A DNA stretch of 64,000 bases from Carnegiea gigantea (taxonomy: Eukaryota; Streptophyta; Magnoliopsida; Caryophyllales; Cactaceae). A model generated the notes under the pieces. It was not told where the DNA came from. It was given only the letters and a program-made list of their open reading frames with translations, and searched no databases. Shown in pieces: positions 23,306-33,115 of the stretch. The stretch is from NCBI GenBank assembly GCA_029747015.1, contig JAKOGI010000105.1, positions 777,933 to 841,932 on the forward strand, in the 5' to 3' direction. Position 1 is the stretch's first letter. Each line of letters opens with the position of its first letter. Both the position numbers and the translations under genes were made by a program.

Positions 23306-24547
23306 TGATAAGTGCTTAATGTATATATCATGTTAGGGTCATTTTGCCACATTTTTAGGAGAATTATATGCTTTAAGTTACCATTTATACCCCTATTCTT
23401 CATTTATGCTTGGGTATGGTTGTTTGATATGTTTTGCAGGATTTTAGAGCACTTTAGCCTAGCATTTGACCCTCATTGGATGCATTTTGACCTCCTCCAT
23501 AGACACCCAGGTGATGCTATGCCCCTGGAACAAGAGAAGAGCAGAAATTCAGTTCCACCCAAGCCGAGGTCGACCCGTGGTGCCTACCACAAACGATGGT
23601 GAGCTGCGTAACTGTAGCGTCTTCATCTTCCTTTGACTGTAGGCTGAAAACGTCCATGTTTTTCTATAAAACCTCATTTTTCAGCAGCAAAAAGAAGAGA
23701 GGAGAAAAAAGCATAGTTTGGTTAACTTTTTTTTCTCAAAATTTCACTCTTGAGTTAGGATTTTTTTTAAGTTCGATTGGTGATTTAGTGAGAAATCTTA
23801 AGTGTGAGTTTGGTTTTGAGGCAGTTTGAAGCCCTTGGTTGAAGGCCATCTTTATCAAGCCTTTCCCTCATAGATTTTTGCTGAATAATTGGTTAGTTTT
23901 CAAATCTTTAATCATGTGTGAGTAGTTTATTTTGTCTAGGGATTTATTTGTTAATGAAAGTGTAGTTGGATCATGTTTATCATTAGAATTATCTTTTATT
24001 TCATGATTGGTTTGATTTCTAAGGGATTTTTATGTTGTGAGTGGATTTTTGACAAAGTTTGCTTGCACACTTAAAACAATTGAGTGAAAAACTGAAAGTT
24101 GACCTTTGATTGTTAGACTGCTTGATAAAATCTAGCATAGCATTGACCCGAAAGAGAGATTTGCATGTTAGGAGAACTAGGGAGTAATCATATATATTTA
24201 ACTTGGATTAAGACAAATTAGTTTGAAAGAACGATTTTGCTTAGTTTAGGAAATTTCGCAAATTTCGAAAGAATAGACTAAATTTTGGATAGATTGTAAT
24301 TCCTTGAATTTATCCAATTAGAGAAAAGCACATGTTTATCATTTGATCCAATCACCTTTCTTAACTACATAAATCCCTAGGCGTTTCTTCTAGATTGAAT
24401 TTAGAATTAGTAGATTTGAAGTTGTTCAATCAGAACCCCTTGATTTAGTATTTGCTTAGCATATTCAGATAGGCAAAGCTTAACAGATTACTTTGGTCCC
24501 TGAGTTTTATCTATACTATGACTGCCTGTGCCCTTGCGCCAGTGGTA
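23306..24547 (+). repeat. Solo LTR (LTR2) with 5-bp target duplication
   Basis: An LTR of the E/D family on the plus strand, from TGATAAGTGCTTAATG to CCAGTGGTA (1242 bp). It is flanked on both sides by AAGTT (23301-23305 and 24548-24552), a perfect 5-bp duplication. No PBS follows it and no gag is attached. The simplest reading is a solo LTR left by recombination between the two LTRs of an inserted element. Confidence 0.75.
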
Positions 24548-24552
24548 AAGTT

Positions 24553-24854
24553 TTTTAGAATTGAGTCTAAGGAATATATTTGCTACAAATATATTTGTAA
24601 TATACAAAATATATTTTAAGGCATAGTTTAAGAATATATTGCTCTTCATAAGATTATTCTTTAACGGATAATATTGGCTTTTGCAAAAAACATAATGTTA
24701 CCTTAAAATACCTCAAAAAACTTATTTTGCAAAAAAAAACTTTGTCTCTTCATAAGCTTATGAAACTCCACTTTTATATTGAGTTACATAATGTTACCTA
24801 TGTCAACTACTTTTGGCTATCTAGTAACAAAATGATTTCCAATATGCTTATTTT
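24553..24854. other. AT-rich sequence right of the solo LTR
   Basis: Unassigned, with repeated ATAATGTTACCT and CTTCATAAG words. It separates the solo LTR from the first protease codons of element C. No coding similarity. Confidence 0.35.
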
Positions 24855-25270
24855 GTAATGGCCCTATGCGAATCTATGCAGATCCCTACAACTTTTTCAC
24901 CTAGGCTTCCTGATCTAGGCAGCTTTTCTATTCCCTGTATTGTGGGAAAGGTGGAAATTGAGAGAGCATTGTGTGATCCAGGTGTAAGCGTTAGTTTAAT
25001 GCCATACTCTTTGTTTCATAAGCGTCACTTAGGGCCATTACAAACTGCATCCTTTTGACTACAATTAGTAGATGGTTTTGAAACACAACCTATAGCAAAT
25101 TAGAAGATATGCCAGTCAATATAGGAGACAGTTAGGTATTAGAAGACTTCATGATAGTTAATTTGCTCGAGATCGATAATGCTCAAATTATCCTAGGTCG
25201 GCCCATATTGGCTACAGCTAGTTGCCATGTAGATGTAAGAAAGGAACGGATTACATTTGAAGTATAAGGG
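24855..25270 (+). pseudogene. Element C: aspartic protease
   Basis: Athila-type retropepsin. The first block (24858-25058) reads LPDLGSFSIPCIVGKVEIER then CDPGVSVSLMPYSLFHK, where the family's active site DLGASVSLMPYSL is changed to DPGVS: the Asp survives but the invariant Gly context is altered. After a stop the frame continues with VDGFE, LEDMPVNIGD and ILGRPILATASCHVDVRKE, the flap and C-terminal parts. The gag that should precede it is missing: similarity begins abruptly at 24855 next to unassigned AT-rich DNA. Confidence 0.8.
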
Positions 25271-25825
25271 CGTTATGCTGTGTTCTGCCATATGAAGGAG
25301 AAAGTGGTTTCTCCTAATTCTTCTCTATTGGATGAATTTTCCCCTTCCCCTAAACTTGATGTGGAGGATGTCTTGAATTGTGAAGATCCTTCTAACTTTG
25401 ACAGGATTTCTACTGAGGACCCCAACCAAAGGTATGTTAAGGTGGAGTTTGCTGCTCCTATGCCGCTTAGCATACCCAAGGTTGCGACCCGTGCTTCTAA
25501 TGAATCTACTTTGAGTGATTGTTGCAGTTTCGCTCAAACTGGTCTCTCTTTGCTCCCTATAGGAGGATGTGAACCGGACTTTGATTTAGGGGTTGAACAA
25601 GTTGATAGTAGCCGGTCTAATGGGCCATCTGTACGGTTTGTCTTGTATGTTGAAGGTGCACTTCGGCGTTGAGTGACGATGACGAAGGACATTCAACTAG
25701 AGCTTTTGAGATGGTACCTTTGATTTAAGAAATTTGATTTTGTAGTCTGTGATAAAACAACTGTCCATACACTCACTGATCCGGACCAAATATAGAAATA
25801 GGGTCAAGCTCTTGACCTTAAAAGA
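25271..25825 (+). pseudogene. Element C: protease tail and pol-derived linker
   Basis: An open stretch (25280-25672, 130 codons) continues directly from the protease with YAVFCHMKEKVVSPNSSLLD, a segment also present in B (37907-38101). It then becomes Ser/Pro/Glu-rich without known domain. No RT, RNase H or integrase codons appear before the post-pol motif at 25826, so the whole pol has been lost between protease and ORF1. Confidence 0.6.
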
Positions 25826-25847
25826 GCGCTTCTTGGGAGGCAACCCT
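25826..25847 (+). other. Conserved post-pol motif of element C
   Basis: Reads GCGCTTCTTGGGAGGCAACC, preceded by an imperfect palindrome GTCAAGCTCTTGAC (25803-25816). The same motif follows pol in element F (17291-17310). Its presence in an element without pol marks C as a deletion derivative of an autonomous Athila-like element. Confidence 0.7.
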
Positions 25848-26534
25848 AGTTCATTTTCCTTTTCTTAGTTTTGATTGTCATTATTTTTGTAGTTAGCATG
25901 AGAAAGGGAAAAAAACCAAAAGAAAAACAAGAGAAAAAAAGAGAAAAAAAAAAGAGAAGAGAAAAACAATAATAAGAAGAATTAAGGAAAAAAATATATA
26001 TATATGTATACAATAAAATGTTTGGCACCACAGCCAAGAAGCTCGGCATCGCAGCCATGGGGTGCCAAACGAGGAAAAAATTTTTTTGATGTCAGCAGAC
26101 CCCACGGTCGGCCCATGGTGGACCCCATGGTCCGTGGTGACCTACTGTGGCCCACATTCAAGGATTTTGACCGTAGTGACCCCTCATTTCGCACAAATTC
26201 ATCTTCTTCTTCTTCGAGCTTCTCTCTCTCCCTCCATTTTCTCTCTCTAAAACCACCATAGTTAAAACCTTAAATCCTCCCTTATTTCTTCTCATTTTTC
26301 CTTCATTTTCGCTTAAAATTCATCCTCTTCACCTAAACGTTCTCTTTCTTCCACAAATTTCATCTCATTCTTCTTCTTCTTTTTCTTCTTCTAACTTATC
26401 TCATTTTCACTCATCCACCATAACCATCTTCTTTCTCTAATTCTTCGTCCTTTTACCTAAAATGTTCTTCTTTTTTTCCTTAAATTTGAATTTTTTAGGT
26501 TTTTAGTTTTAATACTTGATTCATTTTGTGAAAA
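25848..26534 (+). promoter_or_regulatory. Element C: leader of ORF1 (possible internal promoter)
   Basis: A long non-coding leader with an A/G-rich run (25900-25985), a TATATATATATG stretch (25996-26007), a GC-rich block of CCATGG/CCGTGG words (26095-26150), then a CT-rich stretch (26205-26460). It ends at an ATG in good context (AAAAATGGC, 26535). CT-rich leaders and a TATA-like stretch are typical of plant transcription starts, so a subgenomic ORF1 transcript is conceivable. This is inference. Confidence 0.3.
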
Positions 26535-27341
26535 ATGGCTCCTACCAAAAGTCAAACACCGATCCGACCTCAAAGGGCATCTTGAACCTCTACTAATACG
26601 CATGCTCAAGGTAGCATTCCTCGCCCGTTGGTTTGACAAATCCTGATCATGTTGCTAGATATAGTATTTGAATGAACGCATAGTTGTGGCAACTCGTTAT
26701 TATGATGAGGAAATGTTAGCACGTTTAGGAATGTTAGATGATATTAGATGGTTGTTTGCACGAGGTGGCATGGGACACTTTATTGAAATAAAAGAGCATA
26801 CATACCAGAACCTAACCTAGAGTTCCTAACACTCCTTGTTGAGGTCACTAGAAGGTCTCAATGTCAAGCAGGGTATATTTCATTTTATTTGTAAGGACAA
26901 TTATACGAGTTGAACTTAGGTACTTTTAACAGTATATTTGATCTTCAACCTAGTATGGATTTATCGAACTGATAAGTCCCCCATGAATTCAACCCAAATG
27001 CATTTTAAGGCAAGCTTTTGGAGAGTGTTACGTACAACACTAGTTCATCGAAGTGCACATATACTAGGAACCCTTATATTCACGTCGCCCAGCGTATCCT
27101 AGCTTGCTGTTTCTTTACTCGAGATGATAGTCTGGATGTCCCGAGATTATCTGAGCTGTATTTGTTGCCCTGTATGCTCGACGGTGTCTAGCTTGACCCC
27201 GATTTGTTTTTGGCCAGGCAATTATGTAGTGCTGCTGTTAGCACTAAGGGTAGGATAGTCATCAGTGGGATTATAACTACTATTGCTAGATTTTTGGGTA
27301 TTGAGTCCAACCTTAAGGATAGAGTTTCTAGGTCCAAGCGG
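26535..27341 (+). pseudogene. Element C: ATHILA-ORF1-like protein, 5' part
   Basis: N-terminal and central part of the plant transposon protein found in Athila-like elements (ATHILA ORF-1 or the putative plant transposon protein domain, recalled from memory). It starts MAPTKSQTPIRPQRAS. It then reads EEMLARLGMLDDIRWLFARG, QLYELNLGTFN, and FFTRDDSLDVPRLSELYLLP, ending in FLGIE just before the insertion. Several in-frame stops are visible, so it is not translated as one product. Its function is unknown; the same protein occurs in B (36430-37713). It is interrupted at 27342 by element J and resumes at 34136. Confidence 0.75.
27337..27341 (+). repeat. Target-site duplication of element J, left copy
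   Basis: AGCGG, matched on the right by AGTGA (34131-34135). The two differ by two transitions, which fit deamination of methylated cytosines on either strand. The uninterrupted site in B (about 36875-36890) confirms it. Confidence 0.8.
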
Positions 27342-28632
27342 TGATCGAACTATGAAGGGAAATCACAAATACTCAAAGCTGATTCCAAAGCTAAACTAAG
27401 CAAGCTGAAATCAAACTTGAGTTTAAGTGAGATCATGAATGAATGAGTAAATGAAGGATAATCTAAACCCTTGCTTAGATATGGAAACACCACTAAGCTT
27501 GAGTTAGAGTCCTTAACCTTAATTAGGATATAGAAACACCACCTAATTAAGTGTTAAGACTTACTTGATCATCACCTTAATCCACCAAATTAAGGATAAG
27601 CAAGTGAAGTATTTAGGGGAAACGAAAACAAAATGCTCTCAATTCTGGCTGTATTCAATATTCAAGTATGAATTACAAAGTGAAACATCCAAGGCCTTAT
27701 ACACGCAACCCTTTGGCTAGAAAGCAGCAAAGGAAGCTTCCTCCCTTGAAAGGAAACAACTAACCAAGCTTAGCTAAGTGCTTAAGACTAATCTATTTCG
27801 TAAGCTTGATTAATCTAAGCTACTTCCAACCAGAATACAAGGGGAGCAAGATAAATGATGATACTTAACCTTAATACACTTAAATTAAGCTAATACATCA
27901 GTTTACAGCAAAGAAGTAAAGAAAAGCAGCCGTAAAGTAGGAGCACTTTTTGACTAACCAATCCGATTGCAAGATGCAAAATCTCTTTTTATTTTCTCAT
28001 TGGTTGCTCTTCCTAAAACCTGTTTTAGCTGCCAATGATGATGTTCCTAGTCTCCTTGATGCATGATTGAAGCAAGCAAGTGAGAATTCAGCTAAGGAAA
28101 CCCTTGGAAGGAGGAAAGACACGCAACAGCTTAACCGGGTTCTAGAAGTGGGTTTCAACTCGGTTTTGTGCCTTTGTTTCTACCAATGAAAAGTGAGCAT
28201 GATTTTAATTTCAGGCCATAGGGGAATCCTTAGGATGTGTAAAAACCCCCCTGCAAAGAAATCAAGGTGAAATCATGTTTAAGTGGGAGATTTCCACTAA
28301 AATATTGTACCGTGCAGTTTTGGTCCCAAACGGACAGGTTAAGAAAAGGGCTTTATTTCTTCATCTCGACTGAGCATGATTGACTTTAAATGCTTGGACC
28401 TGAAAGTTAACATCTTGAGGATCCCAAAAATGCAAAAATATCAAATTTAAGCCGTAATGTAGCTTACGTAATCAAGTGAACAAAACCGGGAACATTCTGG
28501 CTGTTTAACCCGGTTGCATCAGTTTGGCTCTTTTTTAGAATGTGAGCCATTACTTGAACTTTAGAGCTTGCATTTGACCTTACTAGACTCTTAGGACCTT
28601 CTTCAATGTTTTGGCTTAAGGGGACTCCATCA
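27342..28632 (-). repeat. Element J 3' LTR
   Basis: 1291 bp, ending on the plus strand in GGGACTCCATCA and beginning TGATCGAACTATG. It aligns along its length with the 5' LTR (33116-34130), which is about 275 bp shorter because of internal deletions. The end of the pol reading frame runs into this LTR (28464-28632). Confidence 0.9.
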
Positions 28633-29210
28633 TCCTCCCCTTGTCGAGAAGATTTGATCCTCAAATCAGTAAGGTAATCATCAGCTTGGTATGCACTCAA
28701 GTCAGCCACATTGAATGTAGCTGAAACACCATAGTCACCTGGCAAATCACCCTTATAAGCATTGTCATTAATTCTTTCAGGTACCTCAAATGGACCATCA
28801 GCTCTTGGCATTAACTTGTTCTTCCTTTTGGAGGGAAACTGTTCCTTTCTAAGGTGTATCCACATGAGCTCTCCAAGTTAAAAAACCATCTTTCTCCTAT
28901 GCTTGTTGGCTTGGGATTCATAAGATGCATTAGTATTCTTAATTCTAGCCTTAACTAACTTATGGATCTTTTGAATCTCTTCTACTCTAGCAGCTGCATC
29001 TGCACTAGGCTTTTACTCTAATGGTCTTGGAGCAAGATCAATGGGACTTAAGGGATCAATCCAATACACCACCTTAAAAGGGGATAAACCAATAGCCTTG
29101 CTAAGAGCTTTGTTATAAACAAATTTAGCACACGATAAGAGCAAATCCCAAGCTTTGGCATGAGGTCTAATCAAAGCCCTTAGGAGAGTACCTAGGGTTT
29201 GATTTGTCAT
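28464..29210 (-). pseudogene. Element J: integrase C-terminal part and tail
   Basis: The 29013-29210 block reads MTNQTLGTLLRALIRPHAKA with LSPFKVVYWIDPLSP, the part after the third catalytic residue. The family's QTEV at that residue appears as a stop followed by TAMTN (29210-29230), so the catalytic Glu is lost. The second block (28464-28865) reads [20 protein letters not shown], then [20 protein letters not shown], the tail beyond the integrase core, and continues across the polypurine tract into the LTR with GVPLSQ. Confidence 0.85.
28633..28646 (-). other. Element J polypurine tract
   Basis: Minus strand GACAAGGGGAGGA directly before the LTR start TGATGGAGTCC. It overlaps the pol reading frame (codons for QGEDDG). 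Confidence 0.85.
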
Positions 29211-29300
29211 TGCTGTTTATTCATTAGTTTGGGGATGACAAGTGGTACTATACATGAGTTTAGTACCAAGTTTCTTCCACAAGGTAACCTAAAAATGACT

Positions 29301-29975
29301 TTAAAACTTTGTATCCCTATTAGAAATAATGGACTGAGGGATACCATGTAATCTGGTTACCTCTTTAAAGTATAACTCTGCAATGTGCGTGGTATCATTG
29401 GTTTTGCTCCATGGAATGAAATGTGCCATCTTTGAAAATATGTCCACCACGACAAATATAGAATCCTTGCCCCTTTGGATTCTAAGTAAACCTAAAATAG
29501 AGTCAACTCTTACATCCACCCAAGGTAGAGTGGGATCGAGAAGGGGCGTGTATAAGCCATGGGGTAAGGTATGACTCTTGGCAGCTTGGCATGTTCCACA
29601 CTTTCTTAGCATGTCTTGAGCATCCTTCTCCATTCTATGCCAGTAATAATGTTTCTTTAACATAGTTAAGGTCTTGGATTCACCAAAATGACCAGCCAAG
29701 GAACCTTTATGCACTTCTCTGATTACAAGCTCATGAGTGCTACACTTATGGATACATAGTCGTGCACCTTTAAATAGAAACTCTTGTTGGACTAAGAAAT
29801 CCTCCTTGGGATGCTTTTGGCAATTAGAATACAAATTCCTAAGGTCTTCATCATCAGCATATAGGCATTTTAGCTGCGCAAAGCCAAGAACATAAGCATC
29901 TAACTGAAATAAAAGCAAGTACCTTTGGGATAAAGCATCAGCTCCTTGGTTGAGTTTTCCAGATTTATGCTTCAT
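29301..29975 (-). pseudogene. Element J: integrase N-terminal and core domain
   Basis: The longest intact block of the element, 224 codons. It starts with the RNase H tail GKLNQGADALS (family ADALSRR) and carries the zinc-binding motif with HKGSLAGHFGESKTLTMLKK and CGTCQAAKSHTLPHG. The core follows: DSILGLLRIQRGKDSIFVVV keeps the first catalytic Asp. The second Asp box reads ISNRDTKF where the family has VSDRDTKF, so Asp is replaced by Asn. Together with the lost Glu downstream the enzyme cannot be active. About 90 bases separate this block from the next one. Confidence 0.9.
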
Positions 29976-30330
29976 TGTAAAGTGAAATAACTGTAAATAC
30001 TCAACCCATTTTGGCCTGATGTGAGTTCAACTTATGCTAGCCTTGAATGTACTTCAAAGCCTCATGATTAGAGTGAAGAATAAACTCACTAGTAATCAAA
30101 TAATGGCTCTAATGCTCTAGACATCTCACAATGGCATAAAACTTTTTATCATAGGTGGAGTACTCTCCTCTTGAATCACATAATTTCTCACTAAAGAAGG
30201 CTAATGGTTTACCTTCTTGAGTAAGAACACCACCTATACATACTCTAGAGGCATCATATTCAACTTTGAAGACTTTATCAAAGCATGGCAAGGAGAGAAC
30301 CGGTGCTTGAGTACGTCTTTTCTTGACTAC
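29976..30330 (-). pseudogene. Element J: RNase H
   Basis: The open stretch 30109-30291 reads CFDKVFKVEYDASRVCIGGV, with EYDAS carrying the first acidic residue. It continues with KPLAFFSEKLCDSRGEYSTY and FYAIVRCLEH (Glu). Downstream, HSNHEALKYIQG-like codons follow in another frame, where the Asp of SDH is Asn. Confidence 0.8.
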
Positions 30331-31060
30331 TTCAAAGGCAGATTACGCTTTTGGTGTCCAAATAAATGATGTATCCTTGATAACAGTCACAGGGGGCCAT
30401 AATGGTCCTAAAACTTCGAATAAACCTCCTACAAATGGAAGCTAAGCCATGACAAGCACAGACATCATGAATGCTTCTTAGAATAGGCCATGACTGAATA
30501 GCTTCAATCTTGCTCTCATCTGCCTTGATTCCATCACCAGTGACAATATAACCTAAGAATGTTACCTCATGAGTGAAAAAGGAACATCTCTTAAGGTTAC
30601 CATATAGTCTCTCACATTCCAGAACAAGCATAACTTGAGCAAGATGATCTTGATGTTCATGCCCATCCTTGGAATAGATTAAGATATCATCGAAGTAAAC
30701 TGCCACAAACTTGCCTATGTACAGCCTGAAAACTTGATTATTAATCTCATGAATGTGCTAGGTGCATTTGAAAGACCAAAAGGCATAACCAACCATTTAT
30801 AAAGCCCTCCTTTAGTTTTAAACGCCGTCTTCCATTCATCACCTTCTCTAAACCGAATCTAGTAGTAACCACTTCGAAAGTCTATCTTTGAAAACACCTT
30901 AGAGCTATGTAATTCATCTAGCATGTCTTTAGGTCTAGGTATGGGATACCTATACTTAATTTTGATTTTGTTAATGGCCCTACTATCCACACACATACGC
31001 ATTCCTCCATCCTTTTTCGGAACTAAAAGAGCAGGCACAGCACACGGACTCAAGGACTCT
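30331..31060 (-). pseudogene. Element J: reverse transcriptase
   Basis: The fingers block (30859-31053) reads [20 protein letters not shown] and KIDFRSGYY. The palm block (30332-30706) reads AVYFDDILIYSKDGHEHQDH and CSFFTHEVTFLGYIVTGDGI. The YFDD active site is intact. Between them lie about 150 bases in another frame containing the PFGL region. The thumb carries GLASICRRFIRSF, close to the family's GLASFYRRFI. A frameshift near 30710-30850 breaks the enzyme. Confidence 0.85.
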
Positions 31061-31994
31061 TAAACTAAGCCATTTAACATCAATTCTTCAACTTGCCATT
31101 GAATCTTCGTGGTTTCTTTGTGATTCATCCTATAAGCTAGCTTATTAGGAAGAATAGAACTAGGAATGAGATCAATATGGTGTCGGATATCCCTTTTAGG
31201 AGGTAAACCGGTGGGTATCTCCTCAGGAAACAAATGACACAAGTTTTGAATGAGTGCTTTGGCCATGGGGTGAGCGGGTAAGGGGTTTTCTAGTTCGTCT
31301 TGTACACTCAATATCCACTCCTTAAAGGCCATGAATTCATGTTGTGAGGCCTTTAACAAAAGTTCACTAACTGTGAGTAGCAAATTAGAATGTTTGGGCT
31401 TATTTTGAGGCTTGATTTCGTGGCGTTTAGATCGAGATAAAGGGGCTAGGGTAATCTTCTTACCATCCTTAGTAAAGTAGTAAGTATTTAAGTGGCCATT
31501 ATGCATAACCCTATGACCATACAACCATGGTCTTCCCAAAAGCATATGACAAGCATCCATGGGAATTACATCACACCAAAGTTCATCTTGATAGTTCTTT
31601 CCAATGGAGAAAGAAACAAGGCACTGTGATTCACTCGGATTCCATTGTTTTGATTCAACCATTGAATGTTATCAGGGTGTGGATGAGTCATGGTTTGTAA
31701 TCCTAGTTTCTCAATCATGCTTAGGGAAATCACATTTGCACAGCTTCCTCCATCAATAATCACTGAATATACCTTCCCTTAAACCGTACAATGAGAATAG
31801 AATATGTTCTCTCTTTGCTCGTCTTTAGCTCCTCTCTGGTTGCTTAGAACTCTCCTCAAAACCAACATTTCACCTTCATCAGCCTCCTCCACCACCTCCT
31901 CTTGAGTTTCCTCAAGCTCATCCTCACAATCATCCTTCTTTTCCTCCTCTTCAAGCACCTCTTTCACAGCTGACCATTCGGCTAAGGTAATCAC
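31061..31994 (-). pseudogene. Element J: aspartic protease region
   Basis: Three overlapping blocks. 31779-31994 is the acidic linker (EVLEEEEKKDDCEDELEETQ). 31566-31763 begins IIDGGSCANVISLSMIEKLG with the plant DGGS active site intact. 31060-31662 carries the domain's second half, DELWCDVIPMDACHMLLGRP with WLYGHRVMHNGHLN, and continues 130 residues towards RT, ending QWQVEELMLNGLV. A frameshift inside the domain (about 31570-31660) splits it. Confidence 0.85.
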
Positions 31995-32995
31995 CTTGTG
32001 GTTCAGATAGTTCGAAGCTATATGCCTAAGTCCTTAACATTTGAGGACCTTTTGTTGCTCATTAGATTGGGATCGGGTCTATTTTGAGGGGCTTGGTTCT
32101 TTTGTGGAGTTGGGGTTCTTTGTGGAAAGGAAGGGAATGGATTTGGCGGCTTAGAAATGGGATTAGAACTCCCCTTATTAAAGGGTTGGTTCCAGATAAA
32201 GGGTTTAGGATTCTGAGGTTGAGGGGGTTGTCTAGGTTTCTTTTGCCGCTCAACCTTGTGAGCAAGCATACAAACTTCATCAAAGGTAGTGTAAGCTTAT
32301 AAATCAACCATACTAGCATACCTAGGATCAAGACCTCCTAAGTACCTAACAATGGTTTGCTCTTCGGGTTCTTGTAAATCACACTTGATTACAAGTTTCT
32401 CAAACTCATGTTGAGAACAACAATCTTGAACATAAGTTGGGGGAAAAAAACGATCCCTAAGCTTGGATTTCATCTTCTCCTATGTTCTAATCCTTAACTT
32501 CCTCTCTCTAACCCGTTTAGCACAAAGGCTAGTCCACCATAATGAAGCATATTTTCTGAGCCTTAAGGCCACTAACTTGACCTTTTTATCTTCAGGAACA
32601 TCATTATACTCAAAAACACGCTCAACAGTATGTAATCAATCCAAGAATTCTTCAGGATCAAGCTTACCTTCCAACTCCGAGATTTCGACTTTGAAATCAT
32701 TGGTATTGGCTTGAAGCTGTGGTTCTGGTCTAGTCATTCTCAATGGTTCATCTTCACTAGATGAATCAATGTTATGACCAAACACTTGTTCTTTCCTTCT
32801 TGGTTCAGATTGGAGAGGTTCTTCATTTAGCTTTTGCTTTTGCTTCAAATAGGCACCAAGCTGTTTTCGTAGGTACTCATTCTGAGCCCTAGTTTCTTGT
32901 TCATGTTGAGCATCTTCATGGATTTTCTTAATCAACATCTCATTCTGCCTTATGAGTGCATTAAAGTTCTCTTCTAAACTCGTGCTAGAACTCAT
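31995..32995 (-). pseudogene. Element J: gag
   Basis: Starts MSSSTSLEENFNALIRQNEM at 32995, about 105 bases after the PBS, the expected place. The first block (32636-32995) is a coiled-coil-like N-terminus rich in Gln/Glu and leads into VEISELEGKLDPEEFLDWLH-type capsid entry codons. The capsid core around 32460-32640 is in another frame (KYASLWWTSL). The C-terminal block (32018-32269) is Pro/Gln/Asn-rich (RQPPQPQNPKPF) and precedes a degraded zinc knuckle near 32000-32040. Confidence 0.85.
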
Positions 32996-33099
32996 GTTGC
33001 TTTCGAATTGTGTTTAAGCTTAATTAGGAAATGTGTTTGGAATTGAATGGGGCTAATAAAGAAAAGTGGAGGGACGTATGAAGCCAAGGAAAAATGAAA

Positions 33100-33111
33100 G
33101 CTCTGATGCCA
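33100..33111 (-). other. Element J primer-binding site (initiator tRNA-Met)
   Basis: Minus strand TGGCATCAGAGC, one mismatch to TGGTATCAGAGC, four bases inside the 5' LTR edge at 33116. Confidence 0.9.
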
Positions 33112-33115
33112 AATA

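Noticed and set aside
23172..24860. A DNA transposon or MITE defined by CATTAC...GTAATG
   Set aside because: Only six bases of inverted repeat, no clear duplication outside it, no transposase.
23306..25300. LTR2 as the 5' LTR of element C
   Set aside because: Perfect AAGTT on both sides, no PBS and no gag between it and the protease; a solo LTR is simpler.
25893..26261. Several overlapping ORFs in the ORF1 leader of C
   Set aside because: They fall on purine- and CT-rich runs on both strands and have no resemblance to proteins.
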